Source: Leptospira meyeri (lineage in GTDB: Bacteria > Spirochaetota > Leptospiria > Leptospirales > Leptospiraceae). Taken from it: DNA of 64,000 nt. Within the stretch, counting starts at the first letter, position 1; every line of letters begins with the position of its first letter. The stretch spans positions 1,334,001-1,398,000 of the forward strand of contig NZ_SORO01000001.1 in the NCBI RefSeq assembly GCF_004368965.1, in the 5' to 3' direction. The position numbers and the translations under genes are program-made. The notes under the pieces were generated by a model. That model ran no database searches. It worked only from the letters and a program-made list of their open reading frames with translations, and was not told where the DNA came from. This document shows positions 1 through 8,329 of the stretch, one piece after another.

Positions 1-303
1 AGTATTTTTATCAAATGTTTCCATTTGGAATTGTGGCAGACGAATTGGTTTGTGTTCCAATTTATCAAATAGATCTGCCATTGCTTGGTTTAACATAATG
101 TTGGCTGCATCATCCATAACCGAATCACCAAGAACTTTTTCGACCATACCAAGAGGTGCTTTTCCGGGACGAAAACCGGGGATTTTAACTTTTTCGGATG
201 CATTTTTGTAAGCCTTAGAGTAGGCAGTGCGGACTTCTTCAGCGCTAAATTGAATGCTTAAGTCACAGGTTGCGTTGTTATTTTTTTTTGCCGTAAATTC
301 CAT
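1..303 (-). CDS. tig: Trigger factor, N-terminal part (cut by window edge)
   Basis: The gene runs off the left edge; the first 101 codons are visible, beginning at the ATG at 303. Residues 43-50 read GFRPGKAP, the ribosome-docking signature of trigger factor, and the flanking residues fit the ribosome-binding domain. Trigger factor is the peptidyl-prolyl isomerase-type chaperone that meets nascent chains at the ribosome exit tunnel in the cytoplasm. A tRNA-Gly gene lies about 60 bases upstream on the same strand, so the two may share a transcript. The isomerase and C-terminal domains lie outside the window. I am confident of the family. Confidence 0.93.
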   Translation of the reverse strand, partial: MEFTAKKNNNATCDLSIQFSAEEVRTAYSKAYKNASEKVKIPGFRPGKAPLGMVEKVLGDSVMDDAANIMLNQAMADLFDKLEHKPIRLPQFQMETFDKNT

Positions 304-365
304 CGTATTATATCCAGTGTAAATAAAGAGAGTGTAGTGGAAAGAAAAAGAAGCGTACCTTCATT

Positions 366-437
366 AGCGGGAAACGGGACTTGAACCCGCGACCCTCTCC
401 TTGGCAAGGAGATGCTCTACCGCTGAGCTATTCCCGC
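366..437 (-). tRNA. tRNA-Gly (GCC)
   Basis: Read on the minus strand the segment folds as a complete cloverleaf: 7-bp acceptor stem GCGGGAA/TTCCCGC, a D arm with AGC-GGT-A, an anticodon stem TCTCC/GGAGA closing loop TTGCCAA (anticodon GCC), and a T arm with TTCAAGT. The discriminator base is T (position 366), usual for bacterial tRNA-Gly. CCA is not encoded, so the 3' end must be added by nucleotidyltransferase. It lies directly upstream of trigger factor. Confidence 0.96.
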
Positions 438-533
438 AGAAGGTTTGTGAAACCATCATTTGGAATCAGGACAAATCGGCAAGGAAAAAAGTCGGAAATT
501 GCGGAGGAAAATCGAAAGTAATAGGGAAATCGG

Positions 534-553
534 AAAAAGGAGTGCGAACTCCT
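534..553 (-). terminator. Rho-independent terminator downstream of tenA
   Basis: On the minus strand AGGAGT-TCGC-ACTCCT forms a perfect 6-bp stem with a 4-base loop, followed at once by a run of T (534-538 is AAAAA on the plus strand). It lies about 50 bases past the tenA stop and before the tRNA-Gly, in the right orientation to end the tesA-tenA transcript. Confidence 0.7.
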
Positions 554-604
554 CACGTCCAAATTCCTATCACTCGAAAAGTTAGGGAGCCAACTAACAG
601 AAAC

Positions 605-1300
605 TTAACGGGAAGGCCAAGTTTGTTCCGTCCAAGCCTGTTCCCAAAACATCCATTCGTAATTACAACTTTGCTGAAAGGCCGCCACGGCCCTTTTTTT
701 AGAATTTTCATCGGCAAGATCCGCATATTTTTGTAACCGCGAAAGAAGGTTTGTCATATATTCATTAAATCCTGGATCGGAATACATCAGTAACCAAGAG
801 GCATAAGGATGGTCTTCCGGAATGGATCCTTTCACTTTTAACAAATGTTGTCCCAAATCAATATAAAGCCACGGACAAGGGGCGATAGCCGCAAATCCTT
901 CCACAACAGAACCTTTAACAACGGAGGCAATCATATGGTTTTGGTAAGCTAAATTGTTGGGAGTTGGTTCTGTTTCGGCAATGGTTTTGGCATCATAACC
1001 TAGTGTTTTTCCATAACCCATATGGAGTTGGCTTTCCACAACAAGAGCCATCCTAGCTGCATCAACAAGCCAAAGTTTATCTTCAGGGTCAGTCACCCTT
1101 GTGGAGAGAATGGCACAAGCATCTGAAAAAGATTCTAAATACTTGGCATCTTGGATTTGGTAAAAACGAAAAACTTTTGGATCTAAGGATCCGTCGGCAA
1201 GAGCCAAAACAAAGGGATGGGAAAATGAAGCACCAAATGATTGTTTTGCGGATGACTTACAACGTTCTGCAAAACTCGGGATAGGAAAGGGACTAGTCAT
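605..1300 (-). CDS. tenA: TenA/thiaminase-2 family protein
   Basis: A 231-residue protein with the all-helical TenA fold. TenA enzymes hydrolyse aminopyrimidine breakdown products of thiamine so that the pyrimidine can be reused. Visible signatures are QDAKYLE (the Asp that contacts the pyrimidine, about residue 51), the APCPWLY segment with the probable nucleophile Cys142, and the C-terminal NYEWMFWEQAW stretch with the conserved Glu215. I chose the ATG at 1300 because GGAG sits 8 bases upstream; a TTG at 1312 also extends the frame. It follows the esterase gene by 17 bases and is probably co-transcribed with it. No other thiamine gene is visible nearby, so a salvage role is inferred from the family. 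Confidence 0.9.
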   Translation of the reverse strand: MTSPFPIPSFAERCKSSAKQSFGASFSHPFVLALADGSLDPKVFRFYQIQDAKYLESFSDACAILSTRVTDPEDKLWLVDAARMALVVESQLHMGYGKTLGYDAKTIAETEPTPNNLAYQNHMIASVVKGSVVEGFAAIAPCPWLYIDLGQHLLKVKGSIPEDHPYASWLLMYSDPGFNEYMTNLLSRLQKYADLADENSKKRAVAAFQQSCNYEWMFWEQAWTEQTWPSR

Positions 1301-1317
1301 TTTTGGCTCCAATCAAA

Positions 1318-1980
1318 TTATTTTACGAGTAAGGGCTTGAGATACGGATACACCGTATCAGATACCAGTTTGTGACCCGCTTCCGTTGGATGAATCCCGT
1401 CCTTTTGGTTGAGTTTGCGAATGGAGGCAACTTTTTCCAAAATAAATGGAACCAAAGGCACACCTTCTTCCTTGGATAAATCCGGATAAATGGAATTAAA
1501 TTCCTTAGCGTATTTTTTTCCCATATTGGGAGTTGCGTACATTCCCACTAACAATATTTTGGTGGAAGGGTATTGAGATTTCACTTGTCGAATCATTGAC
1601 CGTAAATTTTCTTTTGTGACCGAAGGGCTAATCCCACGTAACATATCATTGGCACCTAACTCGAGTACAAAGATGGATGGTTTTTCTGCCAAAACCCATT
1701 CCAATCTTCCAAGACCACCACTCGTTGTATCACCGGAAACACCGGCATTTGTCATTTGGTAGGAATACCCTTCCGCTTTGATTCGTTTGGTAAGGACGTG
1801 AGGCCAAGCATCTTCATAATCAAGAAGTCCATACCCTGCTGTCAGCGAATCACCAAAATAGATAATTCGTTTTGTGTCGTTAGAACTTGTGGATTCCTGC
1901 TTGTTAGAATTGGAATTGTCAGAAGAATTTCCACAAGAAATCATTAAAAAAAAGCTAATAAAAAGAAAATACCGCATCAT
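1318..1980 (-). CDS. SGNH/GDSL hydrolase, TesA-like lipoprotein
   Basis: A 220-residue lipid esterase of the SGNH family. Block I is GDSLTAG with nucleophile Ser45, block II supplies Gly83 in AGVSGDT, block III is GAND with Asn111, and block V is DGIHP with Asp194 and His197, so the whole catalytic set is present. Overall it resembles E. coli TesA/arylesterase. The N-terminus is a signal peptide ending in a relaxed lipobox with Cys16 (FLMISC), followed by a Ser/Asn/Asp-rich tether, so the enzyme is probably anchored in the cell envelope. There are two consecutive ATG codons and the first is used here. It is first in a two-gene unit with tenA. The physiological substrate cannot be told from sequence. 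Confidence 0.88.
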   Translation of the reverse strand: MMRYFLFISFFLMISCGNSSDNSNSNKQESTSSNDTKRIIYFGDSLTAGYGLLDYEDAWPHVLTKRIKAEGYSYQMTNAGVSGDTTSGGLGRLEWVLAEKPSIFVLELGANDMLRGISPSVTKENLRSMIRQVKSQYPSTKILLVGMYATPNMGKKYAKEFNSIYPDLSKEEGVPLVPFILEKVASIRKLNQKDGIHPTEAGHKLVSDTVYPYLKPLLVK

Positions 1981-2096
1981 CCATTAGATTGTTTGGACGG
2001 AAAGAAAAATCAAACATTTTTAAAAAGAAAGATGAAAGTGATTTGTGCATTTTGGTTTAGGAAAAATGAACCATAAACCAAAGGCAAAATTAAGTA

Positions 2097-3311
2097 TCAG
2101 TAAATTCGGTCTGAGTCGTAGAAAAAAGAAACACCCGGCATAATGTAAAACTCTGTCACAGTATGTTTGATCGAATCTGACATTTCGGCAAACCCGATGT
2201 AAACACTCCTTGCAGAATAGTCACTACGAGGAACGTTTCCAATTGTATCCCCCAAATAACTATCATAGGTTCGTTTGACATCTTGGCGGATCATTCCAAT
2301 GTCCAAACTAAACCGACAATATTGAAACGAAGTTTCGATGTTTAAAATGGTTCCTTTATCTCTCACTTTCCCACCATACGCCGGAACAACTCCATTCAGA
2401 TTGGAACTTCCTTCCGAAAATACTTCTTGGATGATTTGAGAACCTAACACAGAGAAATTGCCTTTTCGGTCTAACAATTCCAGTCGAGCCCGAAGTTCCC
2501 ACCAATCACGCAGTTTGAATTTAGCAAAAATTCCAGGCAAAATTCCTTTCATCGAATATTCTGCATTGGCATCCCCACCAATGGACCAAGTGGCTTTGTT
2601 GGGAACAGATGCCTCAGGCCGGCTCGTCGAATAGGAACCATAGGAAATATTATTTCTTTCCGTATAACGATGAAAATTGATGGAAGGACCAATCATAAAA
2701 ATTTTAGAAAAAGGGTGCGTATAAGAAAACCGTAAGTGTTGGCTTACACCTTCAAATCGAAGCAAACGATTCCCTTCAAAGGTGCTGGCCCAATAAGTAT
2801 CGGTTCTTGGAGAAAAGAAGTTGTTGGATGCAGGTAGGTCACGACTGTAAACACCAAGCGAGGTATCTTCTGCGAACTGGACTTCAAATTTATTTTTATA
2901 ACCGTACCGAATGTCCCAAAATTGTGAATTGACTCCCAAATCTTTGGCTGGTTTGTAAGGAATCGAAAGGGGAGCCCCTGGTTCTGTGATTTGGCGAAAA
3001 AGTGAGTTCTGAAACCAAGCCGGTCCTGTTTCATTTAAAATAGCTGGTGATAGTTTCCCGATCCCCCAACCACCACGAAACATCAACCTATGTTCATACA
3101 CTTGGTTGAAGATATCCATTTGTGTTTTGTTATCTTCCCGGTCTGCTAATGGTATAGAAGTGTTTGCATTTGCGTTAGTTACTTCTGGATTTGATTCCTC
3201 TGACATCAAAGGAAATACCGCTAAGACAAATAAAATAGAAAAGAGAACTGAAGATAATTTTAATGAAATCAATTTTGGGCACTTAATAAACAATGCGAAC
3301 CGTCCCAACAT
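2097..3311 (-). CDS. Predicted outer-membrane beta-barrel protein, unknown function
   Basis: I do not recognise a named family. A hydrophobic leader (residues about 18-36) precedes a mature region of alternating polar and aromatic residues typical of beta strands, and the chain ends in Tyr as many outer-membrane barrels do. The start is uncertain: the frame opens upstream inside the OmpA-like gene, and the ATG at 3311, used here, overlaps that gene by 29 bases; its ribosome-binding site is weak. It is the second gene of a two-gene unit with the OmpA-like lipoprotein, suggesting paired envelope roles. The function is not assigned. Confidence 0.72.
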   Translation of the reverse strand: MLGRFALFIKCPKLISLKLSSVLFSILFVLAVFPLMSEESNPEVTNANANTSIPLADREDNKTQMDIFNQVYEHRLMFRGGWGIGKLSPAILNETGPAWFQNSLFRQITEPGAPLSIPYKPAKDLGVNSQFWDIRYGYKNKFEVQFAEDTSLGVYSRDLPASNNFFSPRTDTYWASTFEGNRLLRFEGVSQHLRFSYTHPFSKIFMIGPSINFHRYTERNNISYGSYSTSRPEASVPNKATWSIGGDANAEYSMKGILPGIFAKFKLRDWWELRARLELLDRKGNFSVLGSQIIQEVFSEGSSNLNGVVPAYGGKVRDKGTILNIETSFQYCRFSLDIGMIRQDVKRTYDSYLGDTIGNVPRSDYSARSVYIGFAEMSDSIKHTVTEFYIMPGVSFFYDSDRIY

Positions 3312-3987
3312 AAACTTCTGTTCTGCGGTTTTTCTTTTCCGCAAGCATTGTATCTACTATTTTATGTAAATCTGCGAAACCATCCACTTCCTTAAAACGT
3401 GCTTCAACAATTCTGTGAATTAGTTTTAATTCAAGTTTTACGGATTGAGAACGTTCCTTACTTAACTTAAGGTTCATTGCGAATGCACCCACACTATCCG
3501 TGTGTCCACCAATTCGACAATTGGTTTCAGGGTATGCTTCCATAGCGTCCCCAACCTTTGCGATGAGTTCTTTTGCTTTTGGAGTGAGAGTTGATTTTCC
3601 AGATGGAAAAGCTACGTCCCCATCGATCACAATTAAAAGTTCTCGTAACCTTTTTTCATCATCTTCAATGCGTTTGAGTTCGACCCCTTTTCCGACAAGA
3701 CTTCCTCCCACTTCCTCAAATGGAGTTCCGGAGTGTTCAAAATCACTGCGAAGACCTTTATATAATTTCTCCAAATATTCCGAAGTTCCCAGTTTATCCA
3801 AAGATCCTTCGGGCAAACTCCCCAAATAGTCGCCGGCTTTCTCCTCTTTAGGAGTGACACATCCGCAAAATTTTTGAAAAGCAACTGAATCCTTCCACTC
3901 TTGTTTTACAATACTATTGCAATTGATAACAAATAACAAAAGGAAGGTGGAATGGATTAGGATTGATAAGTATATTCTTTTACGCAT
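3283..3987 (-). CDS. OmpA-family lipoprotein
   Basis: A 234-residue protein with a signal peptide and a lipobox ending at Cys23 (FVINC). Its C-terminal half (about 115-230) is an OmpA-like peptidoglycan-binding domain: the start region IDGDVAFPSGKSTL, the central GGHTDSVG and the following LSKERSQSV helix with the conserved Arg are all present. Such proteins tie the outer membrane to the peptidoglycan layer. The region before the domain (about 24-110) is not recognisable. It is followed with overlap by a predicted beta-barrel gene. The intergenic stretch upstream is AT-rich and probably carries its promoter. Confidence 0.88.
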   Translation of the reverse strand: MRKRIYLSILIHSTFLLLFVINCNSIVKQEWKDSVAFQKFCGCVTPKEEKAGDYLGSLPEGSLDKLGTSEYLEKLYKGLRSDFEHSGTPFEEVGGSLVGKGVELKRIEDDEKRLRELLIVIDGDVAFPSGKSTLTPKAKELIAKVGDAMEAYPETNCRIGGHTDSVGAFAMNLKLSKERSQSVKLELKLIHRIVEARFKEVDGFADLHKIVDTMLAEKKNRRTEVYVGTVRIVY

Positions 3988-4096
3988 AAAGCCAACAGTC
4001 CTTATCTTGAGAAGTGACTGGGAAAATCAAATGAAAATTAGTTCAGCTAAAATTAACAGATTTAGAAATAAAAAAGAAAATCATGATTCCATAAAG

Positions 4097-4135
4097 TTGA
4101 CACATACTTTGGGACTTCACCCTAAAACTTCACCT
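4097..4135 (+). promoter_or_regulatory. Possible promoter with a direct repeat
   Basis: A perfect -35 hexamer TTGACA lies at 4097-4102, about 180 bases before the DUF1554 lipoprotein gene. The octamer ACTTCACC occurs twice, at 4114-4121 and 4128-4135, 14 bases apart, roughly over the expected -10 region. No good -10 hexamer is visible at 16-18 bases spacing, so this is only a candidate for a regulated promoter. Confidence 0.3.
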
Positions 4136-4282
4136 TAGATTCCACTACAATCTGCTCGTTTTTTCATCACCAACTAACAAAGACACTAAGATTGATTCAA
4201 AATTTGTTCACGATTGGTTTTTCGTTGCTCCGATCTGATTGCTCGAAACAATTGGACAAGCCAAAGCCATTGGAAACTGGAA

Positions 4283-7066
4283 ATGATTATGTACTTTTAC
4301 CAACAGATAAAATCCTCAATTTTAATTCTATTTCTCTCATTCTTCCTATTCCAAGGTTGCAGTGGACAGGTTTCTGCTGGAGATACTTTCCTTTTTGGAT
4401 TCAGTGAACGGTTTGATCGACTGCTTGGAAACACTGTGGCTTGTTCGAGTGATGTAACCATTACCACGAAGGCAGTGTCACTTGTTGAAGATGGGAATGT
4501 ATCAGCATCATTCAGTACAACAGAAGATTCAGGTATTACGCCTGCACCGACTGACAGCGACTTTGGGTATAGTAGTTTTGAAACATGTATTTATCCTAAT
4601 TCCCCTTTCACTGGATCAGTAGAAATTCCTGTATCCGTATCATCTAACTATGGTTCACGAGTCACCTCTACTCAATCAGTACCTGGTCCAGTAGCCCTTC
4701 CTTCAAAACTTACCTTCAATGGCAACGGCCTAGCTGCTAGACAATGTTTCCGATTTACTACCTCGCATGATTCACTAAGAAATCCTGTTGTGGATCCAAT
4801 GACACTGGTTTTAGGTACAATGGTACAAAAAGATGCAGGTGGAAATGAAACGACGGGAACCTATTCAGGAAAAGATGCCTGTGATATTTCCGTTTCTGTC
4901 GAGGATGCAGATGCCCCTGGTGTAAGGGTCTCAAACATCCGAGTGATGGAAGAACCTGGTCCTTTGGCAAATACCACTAACGGAACTTTCAAAGTCAGAC
5001 TCAGAACTGCGCCGGCCGCAAATGTTTCCATTCCCATCAATGATGCCTACGATTCCGTGAATGTGGGAAATAGGGAAGGAATCGCAAATCCGAAAACATT
5101 AACATTCACTTCTGGAGCCTGCCCTGGAACCGGAAATTGGTGTACAGATCAAACAGTCACTGTTGATTCCGTCGATGATTTGGAGCTAGATGGCTTAAAA
5201 TCATATACGATCGAACTTGGAAAAACAACTAGCACTGATGCAGAATACAACGGAATTAAACCAAGAAATGTAGTGGTTTATAACTTAGACCAAAGTGTGC
5301 CTGGATTCACTGTGCTAAAATTTAGCGGTGGTTCGACGATCAGTTCAGCGAGTGCAAGCATTCCTACGATCACGGGATTTGCCACGGATGAAAGTAATCA
5401 ATTTGGAGATAAGTATGCTAACTTCCAAATTAGATTGCGCTCAAAACCAACAAACAACGTCACATTAAATTTTACCTCCAACTGCGGAAGTAAATGTACA
5501 ATCCAAACACCTTCCTTGACTTTTACACCGACTGATTGGAACACATACCAAACCTTCCGTTCGATTGGAGCGTCTGATTCAGCAAATTCGGGAAACCAGG
5601 ATTACACTGTTTCCTTTACTGTTAACTCTTCGGACTCAACTTATAGTACAACAGTATACAAGCCCAATTTTTCCATTCGTTCTTGTGATAATGATGGAAC
5701 TCATCTCATCCAACCTTGTAACTACTCCGGTCCTCCTCGCGGAACCCTGATAAGCGACCGGCTTTCGGCGCAAGAAGGTGGTGCCACTCAAATTTGGCTC
5801 ATCACTCAGTCTTCGCCTTCATCGCCAGTAACCGTTGGCTTGACCTCTTCAGATACTACGGAAGGAACCGTTCCCGCAAATGTGACGATCGATTCTAGTA
5901 ATTACAATGCGATGGAAACCGGTGCGACAAACAGAATTGCACTCACTCATGTGGATGATGCTTTGGTTGACCTCACACAAAATTGGACCATCACAACAGC
6001 GACTTCTACTGGTGGATTGGCTTACGATCCAATTGATATATATGCATCTACGACTGATGATGAGAAAGCTTTCTATGTAACCCATTCTGGTTCCCCAAGA
6101 GAAGGAACTACAAACGTTGCGACAGTACATGTTTGCCTAGGTGGGAATAATCCAACCCAACCAGTGGTTTTAAATATTAGCTGTAAAACATATACCTCGA
6201 CAGAAGCCGCCTACAACGAGTGCAAAACAATCACTCCTTCGCAAATTACTTTCCCAGTGAATAGCGAAGTAGAACCAGGGAATGCTTCTGATTCAGGTTG
6301 TGCTAGTTCAGCTTACAAACAATCTTTCACCGTCTCTGGAGAAGATGATACTTATGCCGATGGCAACCAAGCATTTGATATCCAATTTTCTTTAGTGGCC
6401 AATACAGATACGAACTACCAAAATGCACAAAAACCTGCAGATCGCTCCATCACTAATGAAGACGACGAACCAACGGGAAAGAAAATTTTTACGACAGCAG
6501 GAACTTACAAAGGCGAAATGGGGACCGATGGTGTTTTTGGTGCTGACCTTACTTGTAATAATAATAAACCAGCAGGTGTTTCAGGAACTTACAAAGCACT
6601 GATCATCAGCAATAGTGTTGGAGATACGTCTATTGTCAACCATCGGGTCCCAGGTGGAATCAACTGGGTATTATCACCTAACTATTATTACTATCGCTGT
6701 ACAGGTTCTGGGTATACGGTTTGTAGCGATGAACATACGAGACTTTTTATCGCTAATGGATCTGCATTATTCAGTCCAACATCAATGTCTCGCGATTTTT
6801 CTACAACTGCATCAGATGAATTTTGGACTGGGATGACCAATACGTTAAATCCAGCTATACAAGCGAGTACACCAACTTTAGCAACTTGCAACGATGCATC
6901 GTTAACCTATCGCCACAATTGCCATGGATTTAACTACGAAACCTGCACAACCAATGCTTCCACTTACTTCTATGGAGAAATTTGGGTACGCAATGGCAAT
7001 GGTTCCGTATCGAACGCAGAAAGAAGATGTGATTTGCAGAAAAAACTAATCTGCGTGGAGCAATAA
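4283..7066 (+). CDS. Large lipoprotein with Calx-beta-like repeats and C-terminal DUF1554
   Basis: About 927 residues. The signal peptide ends in a lipobox with Cys26 (LFQGC), so the protein should be membrane-anchored and possibly surface-exposed. The middle (about 50-730) is a chain of beta-sandwich modules resembling Calx-beta repeats, recognisable by recurring phrases such as LTFTxxxW, QTVTVDSVDD and the module-closing acidic NEDDE/DNDG segments. From about residue 733 to the end (KKIFTTAGTYKG onward) it matches DUF1554, a Cys-rich domain best known from Leptospira. Two ATG codons (4283, 4289) each have a GGAA-type site; I used the first. An upstream ATG at 4214 would add 23 residues before the signal peptide and is unlikely. 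The function is not known. Confidence 0.85.
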   Translation: MIMYFYQQIKSSILILFLSFFLFQGCSGQVSAGDTFLFGFSERFDRLLGNTVACSSDVTITTKAVSLVEDGNVSASFSTTEDSGITPAPTDSDFGYSSFETCIYPNSPFTGSVEIPVSVSSNYGSRVTSTQSVPGPVALPSKLTFNGNGLAARQCFRFTTSHDSLRNPVVDPMTLVLGTMVQKDAGGNETTGTYSGKDACDISVSVEDADAPGVRVSNIRVMEEPGPLANTTNGTFKVRLRTAPAANVSIPINDAYDSVNVGNREGIANPKTLTFTSGACPGTGNWCTDQTVTVDSVDDLELDGLKSYTIELGKTTSTDAEYNGIKPRNVVVYNLDQSVPGFTVLKFSGGSTISSASASIPTITGFATDESNQFGDKYANFQIRLRSKPTNNVTLNFTSNCGSKCTIQTPSLTFTPTDWNTYQTFRSIGASDSANSGNQDYTVSFTVNSSDSTYSTTVYKPNFSIRSCDNDGTHLIQPCNYSGPPRGTLISDRLSAQEGGATQIWLITQSSPSSPVTVGLTSSDTTEGTVPANVTIDSSNYNAMETGATNRIALTHVDDALVDLTQNWTITTATSTGGLAYDPIDIYASTTDDEKAFYVTHSGSPREGTTNVATVHVCLGGNNPTQPVVLNISCKTYTSTEAAYNECKTITPSQITFPVNSEVEPGNASDSGCASSAYKQSFTVSGEDDTYADGNQAFDIQFSLVANTDTNYQNAQKPADRSITNEDDEPTGKKIFTTAGTYKGEMGTDGVFGADLTCNNNKPAGVSGTYKALIISNSVGDTSIVNHRVPGGINWVLSPNYYYYRCTGSGYTVCSDEHTRLFIANGSALFSPTSMSRDFSTTASDEFWTGMTNTLNPAIQASTPTLATCNDASLTYRHNCHGFNYETCTTNASTYFYGEIWVRNGNGSVSNAERRCDLQKKLICVEQ

Positions 7067-7070
7067 CCGT

Positions 7071-8240
7071 TTAAAGCACTTTTAACTTTTCTTTCAAAGA
7101 TTTGGCGGCCATCGTAAAGCCGCCATCTGCTCCATCCACAAAATGTACCTCTTCGGAAGAAGCCACTTTTAATACGCAAGTCATCAATGATCTATTGGAA
7201 ACAAAGATCCCATAACGAAGAAAATCTTCGGATTCCATTTGGTTTAAAAAAGAAACGAGAGCTTCTCTATGTTCATGAGAGCCATCGATTACCATCTTGA
7301 GAGTTCCATCATACTTTCGATAATCGGCAGAAAGAACTTGGTAATCTTTTAGTTTATTTAACGAATAATGACCAGAATGAAGAGGAATCCCAAATCGCAT
7401 CACAATTGCTACGACAATTCTTTCAAACCAGATGTTTGCTAAAGTGAGATAAAACCTAATTCCATTTGATTTTCCAACACGAGCCAGTGCCTCCTTTCGT
7501 AAATATGGCCCCGAATCTAGTTCAATCCGATTCACTCGTAGCGGATGGTATTCACCTTCTTCCCCATATTCGGAACGAATGAAATTAAGAACCCGGGTAA
7601 CTGTCTTTTTACAAACTTCTATGTCTCTGTGGATGGGTTTTACGATGAGAGAAACTATCTCACCTCTTTCACTTGGGATGTCTTGCCACCGACAAGTAAA
7701 TCCTGTAAAATCAGCAGGTAGAATTTTTTCATTTTCTCGGACAAGATAAGATTCATCTTTTCCTTCTTTGATCCATGTTTCTGCCAAAGGTAAGGCATCA
7801 CCAAACAAGGAACATTGGACGTATTGGGCAGAGGCACGAAACTTACTTAAGTATAACTCAGCACCTGCGCGATACAATTCTTGGACAGGAACAATCCCGG
7901 CTCTCATATCCAATCCAAATGCAGATCGCACTTGGGAGATGGTATCGGCAATGGCAGAGCGAATGGGAAACAATAAATGAACTGGAAGTAAAAAAGTAAC
8001 TCCGTCTCCGCCAAACACAAAAGGAAAATTCATATGTCCATAGACATTGGCAACAGCAATGGCGGTAAGCCCTCCAGCGGTGTTTACATCTTTGTATCGA
8101 CCTTCTTCAATTGCCTTTGTCGATCCAACAATGTCGGTAATCAGGATAAACCAATCATCGGGAACTTTTGTGGGCACCCCACCATCAAAAAGATTTTTAA
8201 AACTAGGACTTGGTTTTAGGTTTTTATAAAAATCATCCAC
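7071..8240 (-). CDS. DUF3095 family protein (nucleotidyl-cyclase-like)
   Basis: A 389-residue soluble protein matching DUF3095. The opening domain resembles the class III nucleotidyl cyclase fold: DWFILITDIVGSTKAIEEG carries the metal-binding Asp positions and FPFVFGGDGVTFLLP the second motif. The family has no settled biochemical role. It is convergent with the DUF1554 gene (4 bases between stops) and divergent from the GH3 hydrolase gene, with 89 bases holding both promoters. Whether it makes a cyclic nucleotide cannot be decided from sequence alone; the cyclase-like metal Asp residues look present in the first half only. Confidence 0.8.
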   Translation of the reverse strand: MDDFYKNLKPSPSFKNLFDGGVPTKVPDDWFILITDIVGSTKAIEEGRYKDVNTAGGLTAIAVANVYGHMNFPFVFGGDGVTFLLPVHLLFPIRSAIADTISQVRSAFGLDMRAGIVPVQELYRAGAELYLSKFRASAQYVQCSLFGDALPLAETWIKEGKDESYLVRENEKILPADFTGFTCRWQDIPSERGEIVSLIVKPIHRDIEVCKKTVTRVLNFIRSEYGEEGEYHPLRVNRIELDSGPYLRKEALARVGKSNGIRFYLTLANIWFERIVVAIVMRFGIPLHSGHYSLNKLKDYQVLSADYRKYDGTLKMVIDGSHEHREALVSFLNQMESEDFLRYGIFVSNRSLMTCVLKVASSEEVHFVDGADGGFTMAAKSLKEKLKVL

Positions 8241-8329
8241 AGAAACTCAGACGATGGTTTCGCAAAGAATGTAGATTTTTTTCTTGGTTGTCTCGGAAAA
8301 GCCATCCGTAGATCGTACCAACATAGCTT

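Noticed and set aside
3917..4138. 73-codon plus-strand frame in the gap before the DUF1554 gene
   Set aside because: It overlaps the start of the OmpA-like gene in antisense, has no ribosome-binding site and no domain.
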